Positions 26,601 through 35,892 of a DNA stretch of 64,000 nucleotides are shown here, piece after piece. The stretch comes from Nitratireductor aestuarii. Its GTDB lineage: Bacteria; Pseudomonadota; Alphaproteobacteria; Rhizobiales; Rhizobiaceae. The DNA lies in the NCBI RefSeq assembly GCF_014641695.1, contig NZ_BMIF01000004.1, forward strand, positions 186,001 through 250,000. Direction: 5' to 3'. The notes beneath the pieces were generated by a model. It worked only from the letters and a program-made list of their open reading frames with translations, ran no database searches and had not been told where the DNA came from. The position numbers and the translations under genes are program-made. Each line of letters begins with the position of its first letter. Within the stretch, counting starts at the first letter, position 1.

Positions 26601-26795
26601 AAGACTTACGACTCCTGCGATCAACTGCAAATTTACCCTGACCAACATTTTTTTGCCGACCGCTTAGGCAGGCATAAGCCTCCCCTGCCTAATTCATTGG
26701 CAAACAAGACCTGTTGGCGACGCGTGATCAGGCGGCAATTACGGAAAGGTTATGGTATAAGTCGTTAGCCGACACCGTAACCACAGCAGACCTCC

Positions 26796-27716
26796 ATGGA
26801 CACACTCACTCGCATGCGCGCGTTTCTTCAGGTGGTGGAAGCCGCGGGCTTTTCAGCCGCGGGGCGGAAGTCGGGGCGGTCCAAGGCATTGCTTTCAAAG
26901 TATGTTCGGGAGCTGGAGGATGAGCTCGGCGTGCTGCTGATCAATCGTACGACGCGGCGGTTCTCGCTCACGGAGGCCGGACAGACCTATTACCAGCGCA
27001 GTCTGGAGATCGTGCGGGAGATCGACCACCTGGCAGAGACGGTTCGTGATTCGACAGGCGACATCAAGGGCCGGATCAAGGTGACGGCGCCGCGCACCTT
27101 CGCAGACGCGGCTATCGGCCAGTCGCTCATCGATTTCGCCGCCCAGCATCCAGAAATCGTGCTCGATATCGACCTGGACGACCGGGTCGTGGACCTCGTG
27201 GAAGAAGGCTACGATCTTGCGATCCGCATCACCAAGCTTGCCGATTCGGCGCTGATCGCGCGCAGGCTCGCGCCTTTCCGCATCCTGCTTTGCGCCTCTC
27301 CTGCGCTTGTGGAAAAGCACGGGGCGCTGAAGCATCCGCGTGACCTGCAGAATCTCCCCTGCGTGGTCGATACCAACGCACGCTACCGCTACAACTGGCC
27401 ATTCCGGGATGTGGATGGCAACCTGATTTCCGTTCCCGTCGAAAGCCAGTTCGAAGCAAACAGCCCATTTTCGGTGCGCGCAGCGGCGGTCGCCAGCATC
27501 GGCTATGCTCTCATTCCGGACTTCATCGCGCAGCCGGCCATCGAGAGCGGCCAGCTGGTCAGCATGCTGGAAGACTATCTCGATGACGGACGTGGCATCT
27601 TTGCGGTGTTCCCGGATCGGCGCCACCTGCCCGCCCGCGTCCGCGTGCTGGTGGATTTTCTCGCGCAATGGCTGAAGCAGCACCCGTCATATAGTGCAGC
27701 AGCGCCAAGCGCTTAG
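26796..27716 (+). CDS. LysR family transcriptional regulator
   Basis: This 306-residue protein has an N-terminal LysR helix-turn-helix (MDTLTRMRAFLQVVEAAGFSAA, then SKYVRELEDELGVLLINRTTRRFSLTEAG, residues 1-60). An effector-binding domain follows, with GRIKVTAPRTFADAAIG at about 90. It belongs to the CrgA/DmlR-like branch (MDTLTRM start, VEEGYDLAIRI). It is divergent from odc2 but 620 bases away, so a role in odc2 control is only a guess. The next gene follows 100 bases later. Confidence 0.93.
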   Translation: MDTLTRMRAFLQVVEAAGFSAAGRKSGRSKALLSKYVRELEDELGVLLINRTTRRFSLTEAGQTYYQRSLEIVREIDHLAETVRDSTGDIKGRIKVTAPRTFADAAIGQSLIDFAAQHPEIVLDIDLDDRVVDLVEEGYDLAIRITKLADSALIARRLAPFRILLCASPALVEKHGALKHPRDLQNLPCVVDTNARYRYNWPFRDVDGNLISVPVESQFEANSPFSVRAAAVASIGYALIPDFIAQPAIESGQLVSMLEDYLDDGRGIFAVFPDRRHLPARVRVLVDFLAQWLKQHPSYSAAAPSA

Positions 27717-27816
27717 TCCCGGCCTCTCTAGGGGCCGTCATCCACAATCCCCAGAATTGCTTTATTCTGCCTCTTTTCTATACAACCTAACCCAAGTCCA
27801 ACAGAGCGCCCTGCAG

Positions 27817-28473
27817 ATGAAGCGTACAAAGCCATACCTGTTCGCGGGCACGATGATGCTCACGGCCCTTGCGCACGAAGCTCGGGCGCATCCGCATGTA
27901 TTTGCGGAGGCGCGGCTCGACGTCATCGTGAACGGTGACGGCGGGGTGGAGGCGCTGCGGCATGTCTGGCGCTTTGATGACATGTTTTCCAGCACGGTGC
28001 TGGTCGATTTCGACCAGAACAAGGACCTCAAGCTCGATGCAGAAGAGCTCAAGGAGGTTGGCTCGGTGGTCCATGAGTCGCTGGCGGACTTCAACTATTT
28101 CCAGATCGTCATGTCGAACGGCAACGAGGTGGAGATGGAAGCTCCGCCGGAGATGATGGCCGACTTCACCGACGAAAACCAGCTCATCCTGCTGTTCGAG
28201 AGCAAGCCGAAGGAGGAGTTGCTTCTCAAGGGCACGACTAGCTTCGGGATCTACGATCCAACCTTCTACACGGCGCTGGAATTTCCCGACGACGACCACC
28301 TGCAGGTGGAGAACCTTCCCCAAGGCTGCAAGCTGGCGGTCATCCGCCCCGATCCCGACGAGGCGATCGCGCAGAACCAGGATATGCTGACGCCGGACTT
28401 TTTCGAGGACGCATCAAACAACGATATGGGCAAGATCTTCGCCACACGGCTGGAGGTAACGTGCGAGGGATGA
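27817..28473 (+). CDS. DUF1007 family periplasmic protein
   Basis: This 218-residue protein starts at 27817 with a signal peptide (MKRTKPYLFAGTMMLTALAHEARA). The mature N-terminus AHPHVFAEARLDV is the family hallmark and carries two histidines that may bind metal; HVWRFDDMFSS follows. DUF1007 genes are regularly paired with NicO-type nickel/cobalt permeases. Here the stop lies 13 bases inside the start of one, so a role as a metal-binding partner of that permease is likely. The substrate is unproven. Confidence 0.9.
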   Translation: MKRTKPYLFAGTMMLTALAHEARAHPHVFAEARLDVIVNGDGGVEALRHVWRFDDMFSSTVLVDFDQNKDLKLDAEELKEVGSVVHESLADFNYFQIVMSNGNEVEMEAPPEMMADFTDENQLILLFESKPKEELLLKGTTSFGIYDPTFYTALEFPDDDHLQVENLPQGCKLAVIRPDPDEAIAQNQDMLTPDFFEDASNNDMGKIFATRLEVTCEG

Positions 28474-29489
28474 CGTTGGGTAGAGGGTTCAAGAAAGCAG
28501 TTTTGGGAGCACTGATCGCGGGAGCGGTTCTTGTTGCAGGACCCGCTATCGCGCAGAGCCCCCTCGGCATCGGCACTGCAGAGCCGGCAGTAGCGGTTTC
28601 AGGTCCATTTGCCGGGCTATTCCAATGGATCAACGACCACCAACAGGCTTTCTACCGTTCATTGACGAACGCGCTGCGGGCCATGCGTGATGACGGGGCA
28701 AAGCTCTGGATTCTGATCGGGCTCTCGTTTGCCTATGGCGTCTTTCATGCGGCGGGGCCCGGCCACGGCAAGGCGGTCATCTCGTCCTATATGCTGGCGA
28801 ACGAAGTGGCGCTCCGGCGTGGCGTCGCCCTGTCCTTCGCCTCGGCGCTGCTGCAGGGGATCACGGCGATCGTCGTGGTCGCCGCCGCTTTCCTGTTCCT
28901 GCGCGGCACCGCCGTATCCATGACCGACGCGACGCATTTCCTTGAAGTCGCAAGCTTTGCGCTTGTTGCGGCCTTCGGCGGCTGGCTGCTCTGGCGGAAG
29001 CTGCGGAGCATGGTGGCGACGTCTGGTGCAAAACACCATGATCATGATCATAATCACCACAACGATGGTCATCATCACGATCACCATTGCGGCCATGACC
29101 ACTCGCACGATGCGTCGTGCGGCTGTGGTCATTCGCATGCGCCCGATCCGAATAGGCTTGGCGGTGAAAAACTGAGCTGGAAGGCAGGCTGGTCAGCGGT
29201 AGTCGCGGTCGGCATGCGCCCGTGCTCCGGCGCGCTGATCGTGCTCACCTTCTCCTTCCTGAACGGGCTCTGGCTCGGCGGGATCGTCTCCGTCTTCGCC
29301 ATGGCGCTCGGCACAGCCATCACTGTTTCAGCGCTGGCGATCCTCGCAGTCTACGCCAAAAACCGCGCCGTCGCGCTGGCTAACGGCAGATCATGGGGCA
29401 ACTGGGTGCACCACGGCATCGAGCTTTGCGGAGCGTTTTTCGTGCTGGCTCTTGGCCTGCTGCTTCTCGGCGCGAGCCTTACTGCCTAG
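28461..29489 (+). CDS. NicO/RcnA family nickel-cobalt transporter
   Basis: This 342-residue inner-membrane protein has about six to seven hydrophobic segments. The family motifs are FAYGVFHAAGPGHGKAVI (residues ~90-107) and GMRPCSGALIVL (~252-263). Between them a cytosolic or periplasmic loop (~192-235) holds a His-rich sensor/binding stretch with HDHDHNHH, HHHDHHCGHDHSH and CGCGHSH. The GTG at 28461 is preferred because GGAGG is four bases upstream; an ATG at 28470 forms a four-base overlap with the preceding stop. Family members export Ni or Co or feed metalloenzymes. Confidence 0.9.
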   Translation: MRGMTLGRGFKKAVLGALIAGAVLVAGPAIAQSPLGIGTAEPAVAVSGPFAGLFQWINDHQQAFYRSLTNALRAMRDDGAKLWILIGLSFAYGVFHAAGPGHGKAVISSYMLANEVALRRGVALSFASALLQGITAIVVVAAAFLFLRGTAVSMTDATHFLEVASFALVAAFGGWLLWRKLRSMVATSGAKHHDHDHNHHNDGHHHDHHCGHDHSHDASCGCGHSHAPDPNRLGGEKLSWKAGWSAVVAVGMRPCSGALIVLTFSFLNGLWLGGIVSVFAMALGTAITVSALAILAVYAKNRAVALANGRSWGNWVHHGIELCGAFFVLALGLLLLGASLTA

Positions 29490-29688
29490 GGCTATTCCTC
29501 TTCTGGACCCGGGCGCGGAGCCAGAAGATAGCAAAGAATGCGAGCACGAAGAGCACGGCGAAAGCGCCGGCAGCGACTACAGAGAGGTCGCCAAGCGCAA
29601 CCATGATCGTCGGCAGGAAGTAGGCCAATAAACCAAAGCCGACGAGGATGACGGCAGCTGCAATCGCGGAACGCTTCTGTTCAGTCAT
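29479..29688 (-). CDS. small two-helix membrane protein
   Basis: This 69-residue protein starts MTEQKRSAIAAAVIL at 29688. It has two hydrophobic segments (about 9-30 and 35-58) and a basic C-terminus (LRARVQKRN). Its start overlaps the end of the GNAT gene by eight bases, so it is probably translated with it. Its 3' end overlaps the convergent NicO gene by 11 bases. No family is recognised. Confidence 0.6.
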   Translation of the reverse strand: MTEQKRSAIAAAVILVGFGLLAYFLPTIMVALGDLSVVAAGAFAVLFVLAFFAIFWLRARVQKRNSPRQ

Positions 29689-30385
29689 TTTGGGCCAGCT
29701 CACTCCTGATTGCCTGCAAACTCTTGCGCTGTTGCCCTTCCCTATCGAAGTTTTCCGCAGAAAGCCAAGCTTCATTCGTCGCACGGATCAGGGGCCATTC
29801 GCTGTCGATGATCGAAAACCATGCAGTGTCACGGCTTTCGCCCTTCACCACCATATGCTGGCGGAACAGCCCCTCATAGGTGAAGCCGAAGCGGAGTGCG
29901 GCGCGCTTCGACGGCTCGTTGCGGTCGTTGCACTTCCATTCGAGGCGGCGGTAGCCGAGCTGGTCGAAGATCAGGCTCGCCGTCAGGTGAAACGCCTCCG
30001 TTGCAAGACGGGTACGGCCAAATCCCGGTCCCCAATAGATACTGCCGATCTCCGCAACGCCATTGGCCGGATCGATGCGCATGATGGCCTGCCGACCGCC
30101 AACGCGGCCCGTGGCGATTTCCACCAGAGCGAAGAAGAGCGGGTCCTTTGACTGAGAGGCCTTGTCGAGCCAGGCCTGAAATTCATCACGCGATGCGGGA
30201 GGATAATCGCCAAGATAAAGGAACCGCTCGGCGGCATCCTCGACGCTGGAGGCTGCGTAAAGCCCGTCCCCATGCTTCACCGGGTCGAGCGGCTCCAGCC
30301 GCACGTAGCATCCGGCAAGAACCTCTCGGGGCGGAAGTGGCCTTGGAGTCCAGCCTTCGAGCTTCTGGTTTTCGGACACTCTCAT
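29681..30385 (-). CDS. GNAT family N-acetyltransferase (RimJ/RimL-like)
   Basis: This 234-residue protein starts at 30385, after GGAAAGGGGAGA; the frame is open for 96 codons more but without signal. It carries the Acetyltransf_3 pattern: CYVRLEPLDPVKHGDGLYAA at about residues 25-44, GEIGSIYWGP-like strand and FGRTRLATEAFHL, then RRLEWKCNDRNEPSKRAALRFGF, which is the RimJ/L signature for acetyl-CoA binding. Members acetylate N-termini, antibiotics or small amines. The substrate here is unknown. Confidence 0.88.
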   Translation of the reverse strand: MRVSENQKLEGWTPRPLPPREVLAGCYVRLEPLDPVKHGDGLYAASSVEDAAERFLYLGDYPPASRDEFQAWLDKASQSKDPLFFALVEIATGRVGGRQAIMRIDPANGVAEIGSIYWGPGFGRTRLATEAFHLTASLIFDQLGYRRLEWKCNDRNEPSKRAALRFGFTYEGLFRQHMVVKGESRDTAWFSIIDSEWPLIRATNEAWLSAENFDREGQQRKSLQAIRSELAQND

Positions 30386-30657
30386 TCTCCCCTTTCCCAG
30401 CGTTGAATGCGGGTTAATCACTATCATCCGCCCATCTGAATAGCCGTCACTGGCATATGCCATTCCTGGCCTCATGCCTAGCTGCTGCAAAACCCTCTGG
30501 ATCAAGCGGGGGAAAAATTCACCTGCCAGCGGTCCCATAACAAGAGAAAACCAAGCCGCAACAGGTGCCTGGCACCCTTCCGGCGACATTCCTCGCGCTA
30601 TCGTTCCCCCTGCCCACCCGGACCTCGCAGAATGTGCGCTGTGCAGGGAGCCCGCGC

Positions 30658-31449
30658 ATGTTCTCAGAAGCAATGAAAGAACTGATCACGACGGCATCCA
30701 TTCTCTGGAAGGTTGATCCGGATAGTCTGTTTGCCGTTATCGAGGTTGAGTCCAGCGGCAAACCGCTGGTCAAGGTGCAGGAGCGAAGCGAACCAGCCAT
30801 TACCTTCAACAAGCACCACTTCTACCGACGGCTTTCAGGCGCAAAGCTTGAGACGGCAATTCGGGAGGGCCTCGCGCTCCCGCATGATGAGCCCAACATC
30901 AACCCGGTTACGCAATCCGCCCGTTGGCGGATGCTGGCAAGAGCCATCGAGATCGACCGCAAGGCCGCTTATGAAGCGACCTTTTGGGGCATGGGCCGTA
31001 TTCTTGGCGCGCACTGGGCCTGGCTCGGCTTTGGCAGCGTGGACGCGCTGGTACGCGAGGCGCGCGTTGGCCCGCAGGGGCAGCTCAGCCTTATGATGCG
31101 TTTCATCGAGAAGGCGGACCTGATCGGCACGCTGCGGATGCAGGACTGGGAGCGCTTTGCGCTGAGCTATAGAGGGCCGAGCGACGATCACAGCGAATAT
31201 CGGAAGCAGCTGGCGCAGGCCTATCGCCGACAGACATCCAGGCGCAGCGGTCAGGCCCAGCAAGGATCTCAACCGGAATGCGCATCGGCGGCCAACAAAG
31301 AGCTTCCCCTCGCCTGTTTCGTTGAAGCCGAAGCCGCTGATGAGGAGGTTCCGCAGATATCAAGCCGCTGCGAGACGACACACGGGAAGGGGGTCTCCAC
31401 CGCGCTTCAGAGGGCCAGAACCTGGATCGATCAGCTGCGTGGATCGTAG
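30658..31449 (+). CDS. N-acetylmuramidase-like protein (DUF3380 type)
   Basis: This 263-residue protein starts at 30658, after AGGGAG. Residues ~15-175 match the phage-endolysin N-acetylmuramidase domain: AVIEVESSGKP with a likely catalytic glutamate, then ERSEPAITFNKHHFYRRL, SARWRMLARAIEID and EATFWGMGRILGAHW. There is no signal peptide or transmembrane segment and no peptidoglycan-binding domain. The C-terminal 80 residues are low-complexity and unrelated. It may be a domesticated phage lysin or an enzyme needing a holin or other exporter. No other phage gene is near. Confidence 0.75.
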   Translation: MFSEAMKELITTASILWKVDPDSLFAVIEVESSGKPLVKVQERSEPAITFNKHHFYRRLSGAKLETAIREGLALPHDEPNINPVTQSARWRMLARAIEIDRKAAYEATFWGMGRILGAHWAWLGFGSVDALVREARVGPQGQLSLMMRFIEKADLIGTLRMQDWERFALSYRGPSDDHSEYRKQLAQAYRRQTSRRSGQAQQGSQPECASAANKELPLACFVEAEAADEEVPQISSRCETTHGKGVSTALQRARTWIDQLRGS

Positions 31450-31586
31450 CGTTTGAATGAAGCGATACCCCACGTCGGCCGGCGAGGGGAAAATATCTGC
31501 ACGGATCGTCAACGGACGCCGGAAGGCTTTCCAGATTGGGCCTAATTGCCTTAAGAGAAGGGCACGGTCTTCCATGGAGCCTTTCA

Positions 31587-32228
31587 ATGAAGAACAAAAC
31601 CGAGAAACTGCTGGCGCTTCTCGACGGCCAACCCGTCATTCCCGTCCTGAAGATTGGAGACGTCGCACATGCCGTGCCTCTCGCACGCGCCCTTGTTGCA
31701 GGCGGCTTGCCGGCAATCGAGATCACGCTTCGCACCCCCGCTGCACTGGACGCGATTCGTGCCGTGGCAAAGGAAGTGCCGGAGGCGGTCGTCGGTGCAG
31801 GCACCATTCTCTCCGGCGAAGATTTCGTGAAAGCAGCGGACGCTGGTTCGCGCTTCATCGTTTCACCCGGCTCCACGCCGGAGCTGCTCGAAACCGCCGA
31901 GAAATCCGACGTGCCGCTTCTGCCGGGCGCGACCACGCCCAGCGAGATCATGGTGCTGCAGGCACGTGGCTATGAGATCCTGAAATTCTTTCCAGCGGAA
32001 CAGTCGGGCGGACTGCCCTTCCTGAAGGCGCTGGCATCTCCGCTTGCGGCCATTCGTTTCTGCCCGACCGGCGGAATTTCGCTCAAGAACGCACCGGACT
32101 ACCTGGCTCAGCCCAACATCGTCTGCGTCGGTGGTTCCTGGGTGGCGCCGGACGCCGACATCGAGGCTGGCAACTGGCAGCGCATCGAAGAACTGGCGCG
32201 CGAAGCCTCACAGCTCAAGAAGCGTTGA
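31587..32228 (+). CDS. eda: 2-keto-3-deoxy-6-phosphogluconate aldolase
   Basis: This 213-residue class-I aldolase splits KDPG to pyruvate and glyceraldehyde-3-phosphate in the Entner-Doudoroff pathway and also acts on 4-hydroxy-2-oxoglutarate. Glu45 in AIEITLRT and the Schiff-base Lys133 in ILKFFPAE are in place, as are GATTPSE and FCPTGGIS phosphate-binding segments. The start at 31587 follows GGAG. It stands alone and is followed by a strong terminator. Confidence 0.95.
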   Translation: MKNKTEKLLALLDGQPVIPVLKIGDVAHAVPLARALVAGGLPAIEITLRTPAALDAIRAVAKEVPEAVVGAGTILSGEDFVKAADAGSRFIVSPGSTPELLETAEKSDVPLLPGATTPSEIMVLQARGYEILKFFPAEQSGGLPFLKALASPLAAIRFCPTGGISLKNAPDYLAQPNIVCVGGSWVAPDADIEAGNWQRIEELAREASQLKKR

Positions 32229-32264
32229 TCGACTCTCGAAGTCTGGCAGCTACAGAGCCTGAAA

Positions 32265-32304
32265 CAAAAACAACGCCGGCTGGTCTCAGTCGGCGTTGTT
32301 TTTT
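32265..32304. terminator. strong bidirectional intrinsic terminator
   Basis: AACAACGCCGGCTG pairs with CAGTCGGCGTTGTT (14 bp, one G-T pair) across a 4-base loop. T6 follows on the right and an A-rich tract precedes on the left, so it works in both directions. It separates convergent eda and the DUF882 gene. Confidence 0.92.
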
Positions 32305-32345
32305 CGTTTTGAAGCATGCCCGCAGTGAACCTGCGGGTATCCCTA

Positions 32346-34055
32346 TTACTGGAACTTGGCAATCGGCATGAACTGCACGGCCTTGCCGGAGAAGCGGCGA
32401 GCGTCGCCAGCGTTGGCAGTGCGGGTGAAGCCGGTCGTGTAGACGGCGGTCGGAGCTTCAGCCAGTCGCGAAGAATAAGCGAGCGTCGCGATCTGATCCG
32501 TCTCGGCAACCGATGCCTGCTCCATGAGAGCCGCCGGGACTCGAGCGGTCACAGGCTTGACGTTGGGCTTCGGCGCCCGCGGCAGGTCCTGCGCGCTCGG
32601 GCGGCTGCCCTTTGGAGCAACCTTCGGCGCGGTAGCGATCGGACGAGCGGTTGCGCCAGCTTCCATCAGGGCGAGCTGCTTGGACGCGCCCACCGGCGTG
32701 CCGGTTGCAACGGGCTGCGTCGGCGTCTGGCTGGAAGCAAAAGCGAGCGCGACTTCCTCGGCCTTCTCCGGAACATTGGCAACGGCAGGCTCAGCCGGCT
32801 GGGTGTTCAGCAAGTTGGCAATGACGTCGACCGTCTTCGGCATTTCAGGCCGGCGCGACGGCGTGACATACGCAACAGCCGGAAGCGTGATGCTGCTGTC
32901 GGTCGCCGCCGCCATCGCAACCTGCGTTGCAGGAGCATAGTCAGGGCGCTGCGTCGGAAGCGGAACGTTCGTCGCGGCGAGCAGGGCTGCCACTTCATCA
33001 CTTGCGGGTGCCGGAGCAGCCGCTGGTGCAACCTCCGCCGGCGCTACTGCAGCCGTCACGACAGGCTCAGGCTCGGCTGCCAGCGGCGTACGGCGAGGTG
33101 CGGACTGCGGCAAGGGCAGTGAGGTCAGCGAAGCGAGGATTGCAGCCGGAGTTTCCGGCTCTGGCGGCTGGATCTGTTGCGGCGACGGAGCAATGGCAAG
33201 CGGTGCAGGCGCCTGCTGCGGAGCGGGTTGCGGAGCAGGAGCAGCGGCGCGCTGGCGGGCCGGAGCTGCCGAGGCAACCCTGGTCTGCGCGGCTTCGGCC
33301 ATATCCTCTTCCTCCTCTACGCCACCGCCAAAGATACGGGCGAGAAGGCCGCCACCACGACGGCGACGCGTGGTCGTGTCGTCAGCAACGAGAATCGGGG
33401 CGCCTTCCTTGCGGTTCTTGAGCATTGCGAGCGCCTGCTGGTAGCCGGGCAGCGGCTTGCCATCGGACGGAACGTGGACGGTCTTCCCATCAGGGAACAC
33501 GGATACAAGCTCCTGACGGCTGAGGCGCGGCCAGTGGCGCACGCTCGCAACATCGAGGTGGACGAAGGGCGATCCGGACTTCGGATAATAGCCAACGCCG
33601 CCAACCTGCATCTTCAGGCCGAGATTGCGCAGGTGCGCCAGCTTTACGTCCGGCAGATAGAAGTCGATCGCACGGCCCTTCATGTGCTGGCTATTTTCCG
33701 CGACACCCTTGGAGCGCGAACGAAGCTGGCCGTTGGTCGCGGGCGAGCGGTATGCAGAGAGAACGTGAATGTAGTCGCGCGAACCGGAAGCGCGGTAAAC
33801 TTCCCACAGCAGGTCCATGAGGCGCGGGTCCATGTTGGTGGACTCGTTGCGGCGCCAATCGCGCAGGAAGCGATTCAACTGCTGCAGACCGCTCTTAATG
33901 AACCGGCCATCCTTCTTGTAGGTGATCTCGGCACGTTCCTTCGTGTGAACGAAGTACAATTTCAGAGTGCGGGTCTCCGCACTGGCCGCCGATACCAAAC
34001 TAAAGCAAATTGCCATCCCAAGGAAAAGACCGGCAGCCAAATGGCGTATACGCAT
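32346..34055 (-). CDS. DUF882 (M15-type) peptidase with long Pro/Ala-rich tail
   Basis: This 569-residue exported protein starts at 34055 with a signal peptide ending SAASAETR; GAGAGAGGG precedes it. The DUF882/YcbK-like peptidase domain (residues ~30-190) shows LSAYRSPATNGQLR, the zinc-ligand region SQHMKGRAIDFY and PFVHLDV. These give the HxxxxxxD and HxD ligands of M15 DD-carboxypeptidases acting on peptidoglycan. From ~residue 250 onward the chain is low-complexity, rich in Ala, Pro and Gln, with a repeated phrase type (LPLPQ, VPLPTQRP). That tail is much longer than in most YcbK homologues, which are about 180-250 residues. Confidence 0.85.
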   Translation of the reverse strand: MRIRHLAAGLFLGMAICFSLVSAASAETRTLKLYFVHTKERAEITYKKDGRFIKSGLQQLNRFLRDWRRNESTNMDPRLMDLLWEVYRASGSRDYIHVLSAYRSPATNGQLRSRSKGVAENSQHMKGRAIDFYLPDVKLAHLRNLGLKMQVGGVGYYPKSGSPFVHLDVASVRHWPRLSRQELVSVFPDGKTVHVPSDGKPLPGYQQALAMLKNRKEGAPILVADDTTTRRRRGGGLLARIFGGGVEEEEDMAEAAQTRVASAAPARQRAAAPAPQPAPQQAPAPLAIAPSPQQIQPPEPETPAAILASLTSLPLPQSAPRRTPLAAEPEPVVTAAVAPAEVAPAAAPAPASDEVAALLAATNVPLPTQRPDYAPATQVAMAAATDSSITLPAVAYVTPSRRPEMPKTVDVIANLLNTQPAEPAVANVPEKAEEVALAFASSQTPTQPVATGTPVGASKQLALMEAGATARPIATAPKVAPKGSRPSAQDLPRAPKPNVKPVTARVPAALMEQASVAETDQIATLAYSSRLAEAPTAVYTTGFTRTANAGDARRFSGKAVQFMPIAKFQ

Positions 34056-34294
34056 GCGCCCTCTCTCCGATTGGCGAAAATTTACGTCATCGTGTTTCAA
34101 AATGCGGCCTTACGGCTGGTGTTGTCCCCGCGAGAGCGCATGCTCTGCATTATAAAGTCTCAACCATAATGGTTAATCGAAACTTATTGTAGCAAAATTG
34201 AACCTGGACCGTGGCAAGAAAGTGACGCATCCAGTCCGAATCGTTTCATGATGAACAGTTTGTTAATCCACCAGAAATGAGGTCATGCGGGAAT

Positions 34295-35758
34295 TCATTC
34301 GACGTCATCAAAATGCTTGATTCCCAGCTCCTTGAGCTTGCGGTAAAGCGTTGATCTTCCTATCCCCAGCCGCCTGGCGACCTCGCTCATCTGCGAATCG
34401 TAGCGGCTGATTGCAAAAAGAATCATCTCGTGCTCGACCTCTTCCAGGGAGCGGACGTGTCCGTCTTCAGTCAACGCGGAGATCATGCCAGCCTCAGCCG
34501 GATCCAAATGATTCACTGCGCTGGCGTAATATTTATCCAACGAAACGGCGGTCGCCGGTGGCTGACTGCCACCAATTCCCTCAACCTGTGCCCGGATCTG
34601 CGGAAACTCATTGACCGTGAGAATGCCGCGATCGCAGAGGACGATGGCGCGGAAGATGGCATTTTCCAGCTCACGCACATTTCCCGGCCAGTCATAGGCA
34701 CCCAGAAGATCAAGCGCCTCCGGCGTGATCTCGGTGATCAGCGTCCCAGGAACAGTCTCTGCAAAACGTGAAATGAAGCCTTCGACAATGACGGGTATGT
34801 CCTGCCTGCGCTCACGCAACGGCGGAACGTAGATCGGGAACACATTCAGCCGATAATAAAGATCCTCACGGAAGCTGCCTTCGCGCACCTTTTCCTGCAG
34901 GTTCTGGTTGGTTGCCGAGATCAGGCGGATGTCGACCTTGACCGGACTTCTGGCGCCGATCGGCTCAACCTCGCCTTCCTGGACAGCCCGCAGCAGCTTC
35001 ACCTGAATGTTGGCCGGAAGGTCGGCAATCTCATCAAGGAAGAGCGTGCCGCCATCTGCCTCGACGAACTTGCCGAGGTGACGCTCGGTCGCGCCCATGA
35101 ACGCCCCCTTCTCGTGGCCGAACAGGATGCTCTCGACCAGATTGTCAGGGATCGCGCCGCAGTTGACGGTAACGAAGGGCTGGCGGTTCCTGCGGCTCGC
35201 ATGGCCGATAGCGCGGGCGATGAGTTCCTTGCCAACGCCCGATTCGCCCTCGATCAGTGCCGGAATGTCTGATGCGGCAGCCTTGCGGGCAAGCGACAGG
35301 GTCTTCTCCATCACCGCACTGCGGGTCGCAATGTCATCGATCTTGACGACCTTGGCCGGCTTAAGGCTGTTCTTCTTGTGCTGAAGCGCCTCAACCTTCA
35401 GCGCGCCATTCAGGGCTTCCGAGAGCCGGTCCGGCGAGACCGGCTTGACCACGAAGTCAAAAGCGCCGGCACGCATGGCGGCAACAGCGGTTTCGATACC
35501 GCCGCTTGCCGTCTGGACGATGATGGGTACGCGCAGGCCGCGCCGGTGCATCCGGCGCATGACTTCCATGCCATCCATGCCGGGCATGACCAGATCGAGA
35601 ACGATGGCGCGGAGCCTGGCAATATTGCCTTCCGTCAGCTTCAGCGCGCCGTCGCCGCTGTCGGCCGTCACCGGGGTGAAACCGAGCTTGCTGACGGTGG
35701 CTTCGAGCAGCCGCCGCTGCGTCGGGTCATCGTCCACGATTAGAACCTGATCGGCCAT
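34295..35758 (-). CDS. NtrC-type response regulator with GAFMGA loop
   Basis: This 487-residue protein has three parts. The receiver domain (residues 1-120) has phospho-acceptor Asp55 in AIVLDLVMPGMDG. The AAA+ domain (~145-385) has Walker A GESGVGKE (171-178) and Walker B LFLDEIAD. A Fis-type helix-turn-helix ends the chain (RRLGIGRSTLYRKLKELG). The sigma54-contact loop reads GAFMGA at 218-223 instead of GAFTGA. The start at 35758 follows GGATGAG. No kinase gene is adjacent. It is divergent from pepF. Confidence 0.9.
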   Translation of the reverse strand: MADQVLIVDDDPTQRRLLEATVSKLGFTPVTADSGDGALKLTEGNIARLRAIVLDLVMPGMDGMEVMRRMHRRGLRVPIIVQTASGGIETAVAAMRAGAFDFVVKPVSPDRLSEALNGALKVEALQHKKNSLKPAKVVKIDDIATRSAVMEKTLSLARKAAASDIPALIEGESGVGKELIARAIGHASRRNRQPFVTVNCGAIPDNLVESILFGHEKGAFMGATERHLGKFVEADGGTLFLDEIADLPANIQVKLLRAVQEGEVEPIGARSPVKVDIRLISATNQNLQEKVREGSFREDLYYRLNVFPIYVPPLRERRQDIPVIVEGFISRFAETVPGTLITEITPEALDLLGAYDWPGNVRELENAIFRAIVLCDRGILTVNEFPQIRAQVEGIGGSQPPATAVSLDKYYASAVNHLDPAEAGMISALTEDGHVRSLEEVEHEMILFAISRYDSQMSEVARRLGIGRSTLYRKLKELGIKHFDDVE

Positions 35759-35892
35759 GCGGTAGCTCATCCCATACAAAGTCGCCCAAGCAAGCGTTAC
35801 CAGCTTGGCACAATATCGCCACATCTTTAAACACTGATCACCAATCGGGCGAATAAATCCTTGTCCTATGACAAGCCGTTAAGGAGATTTGC

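Noticed and set aside
30658..31449. Prophage remnant around the N-acetylmuramidase-like gene
   Set aside because: Neighbours are ordinary metabolic genes; no other phage gene is visible.
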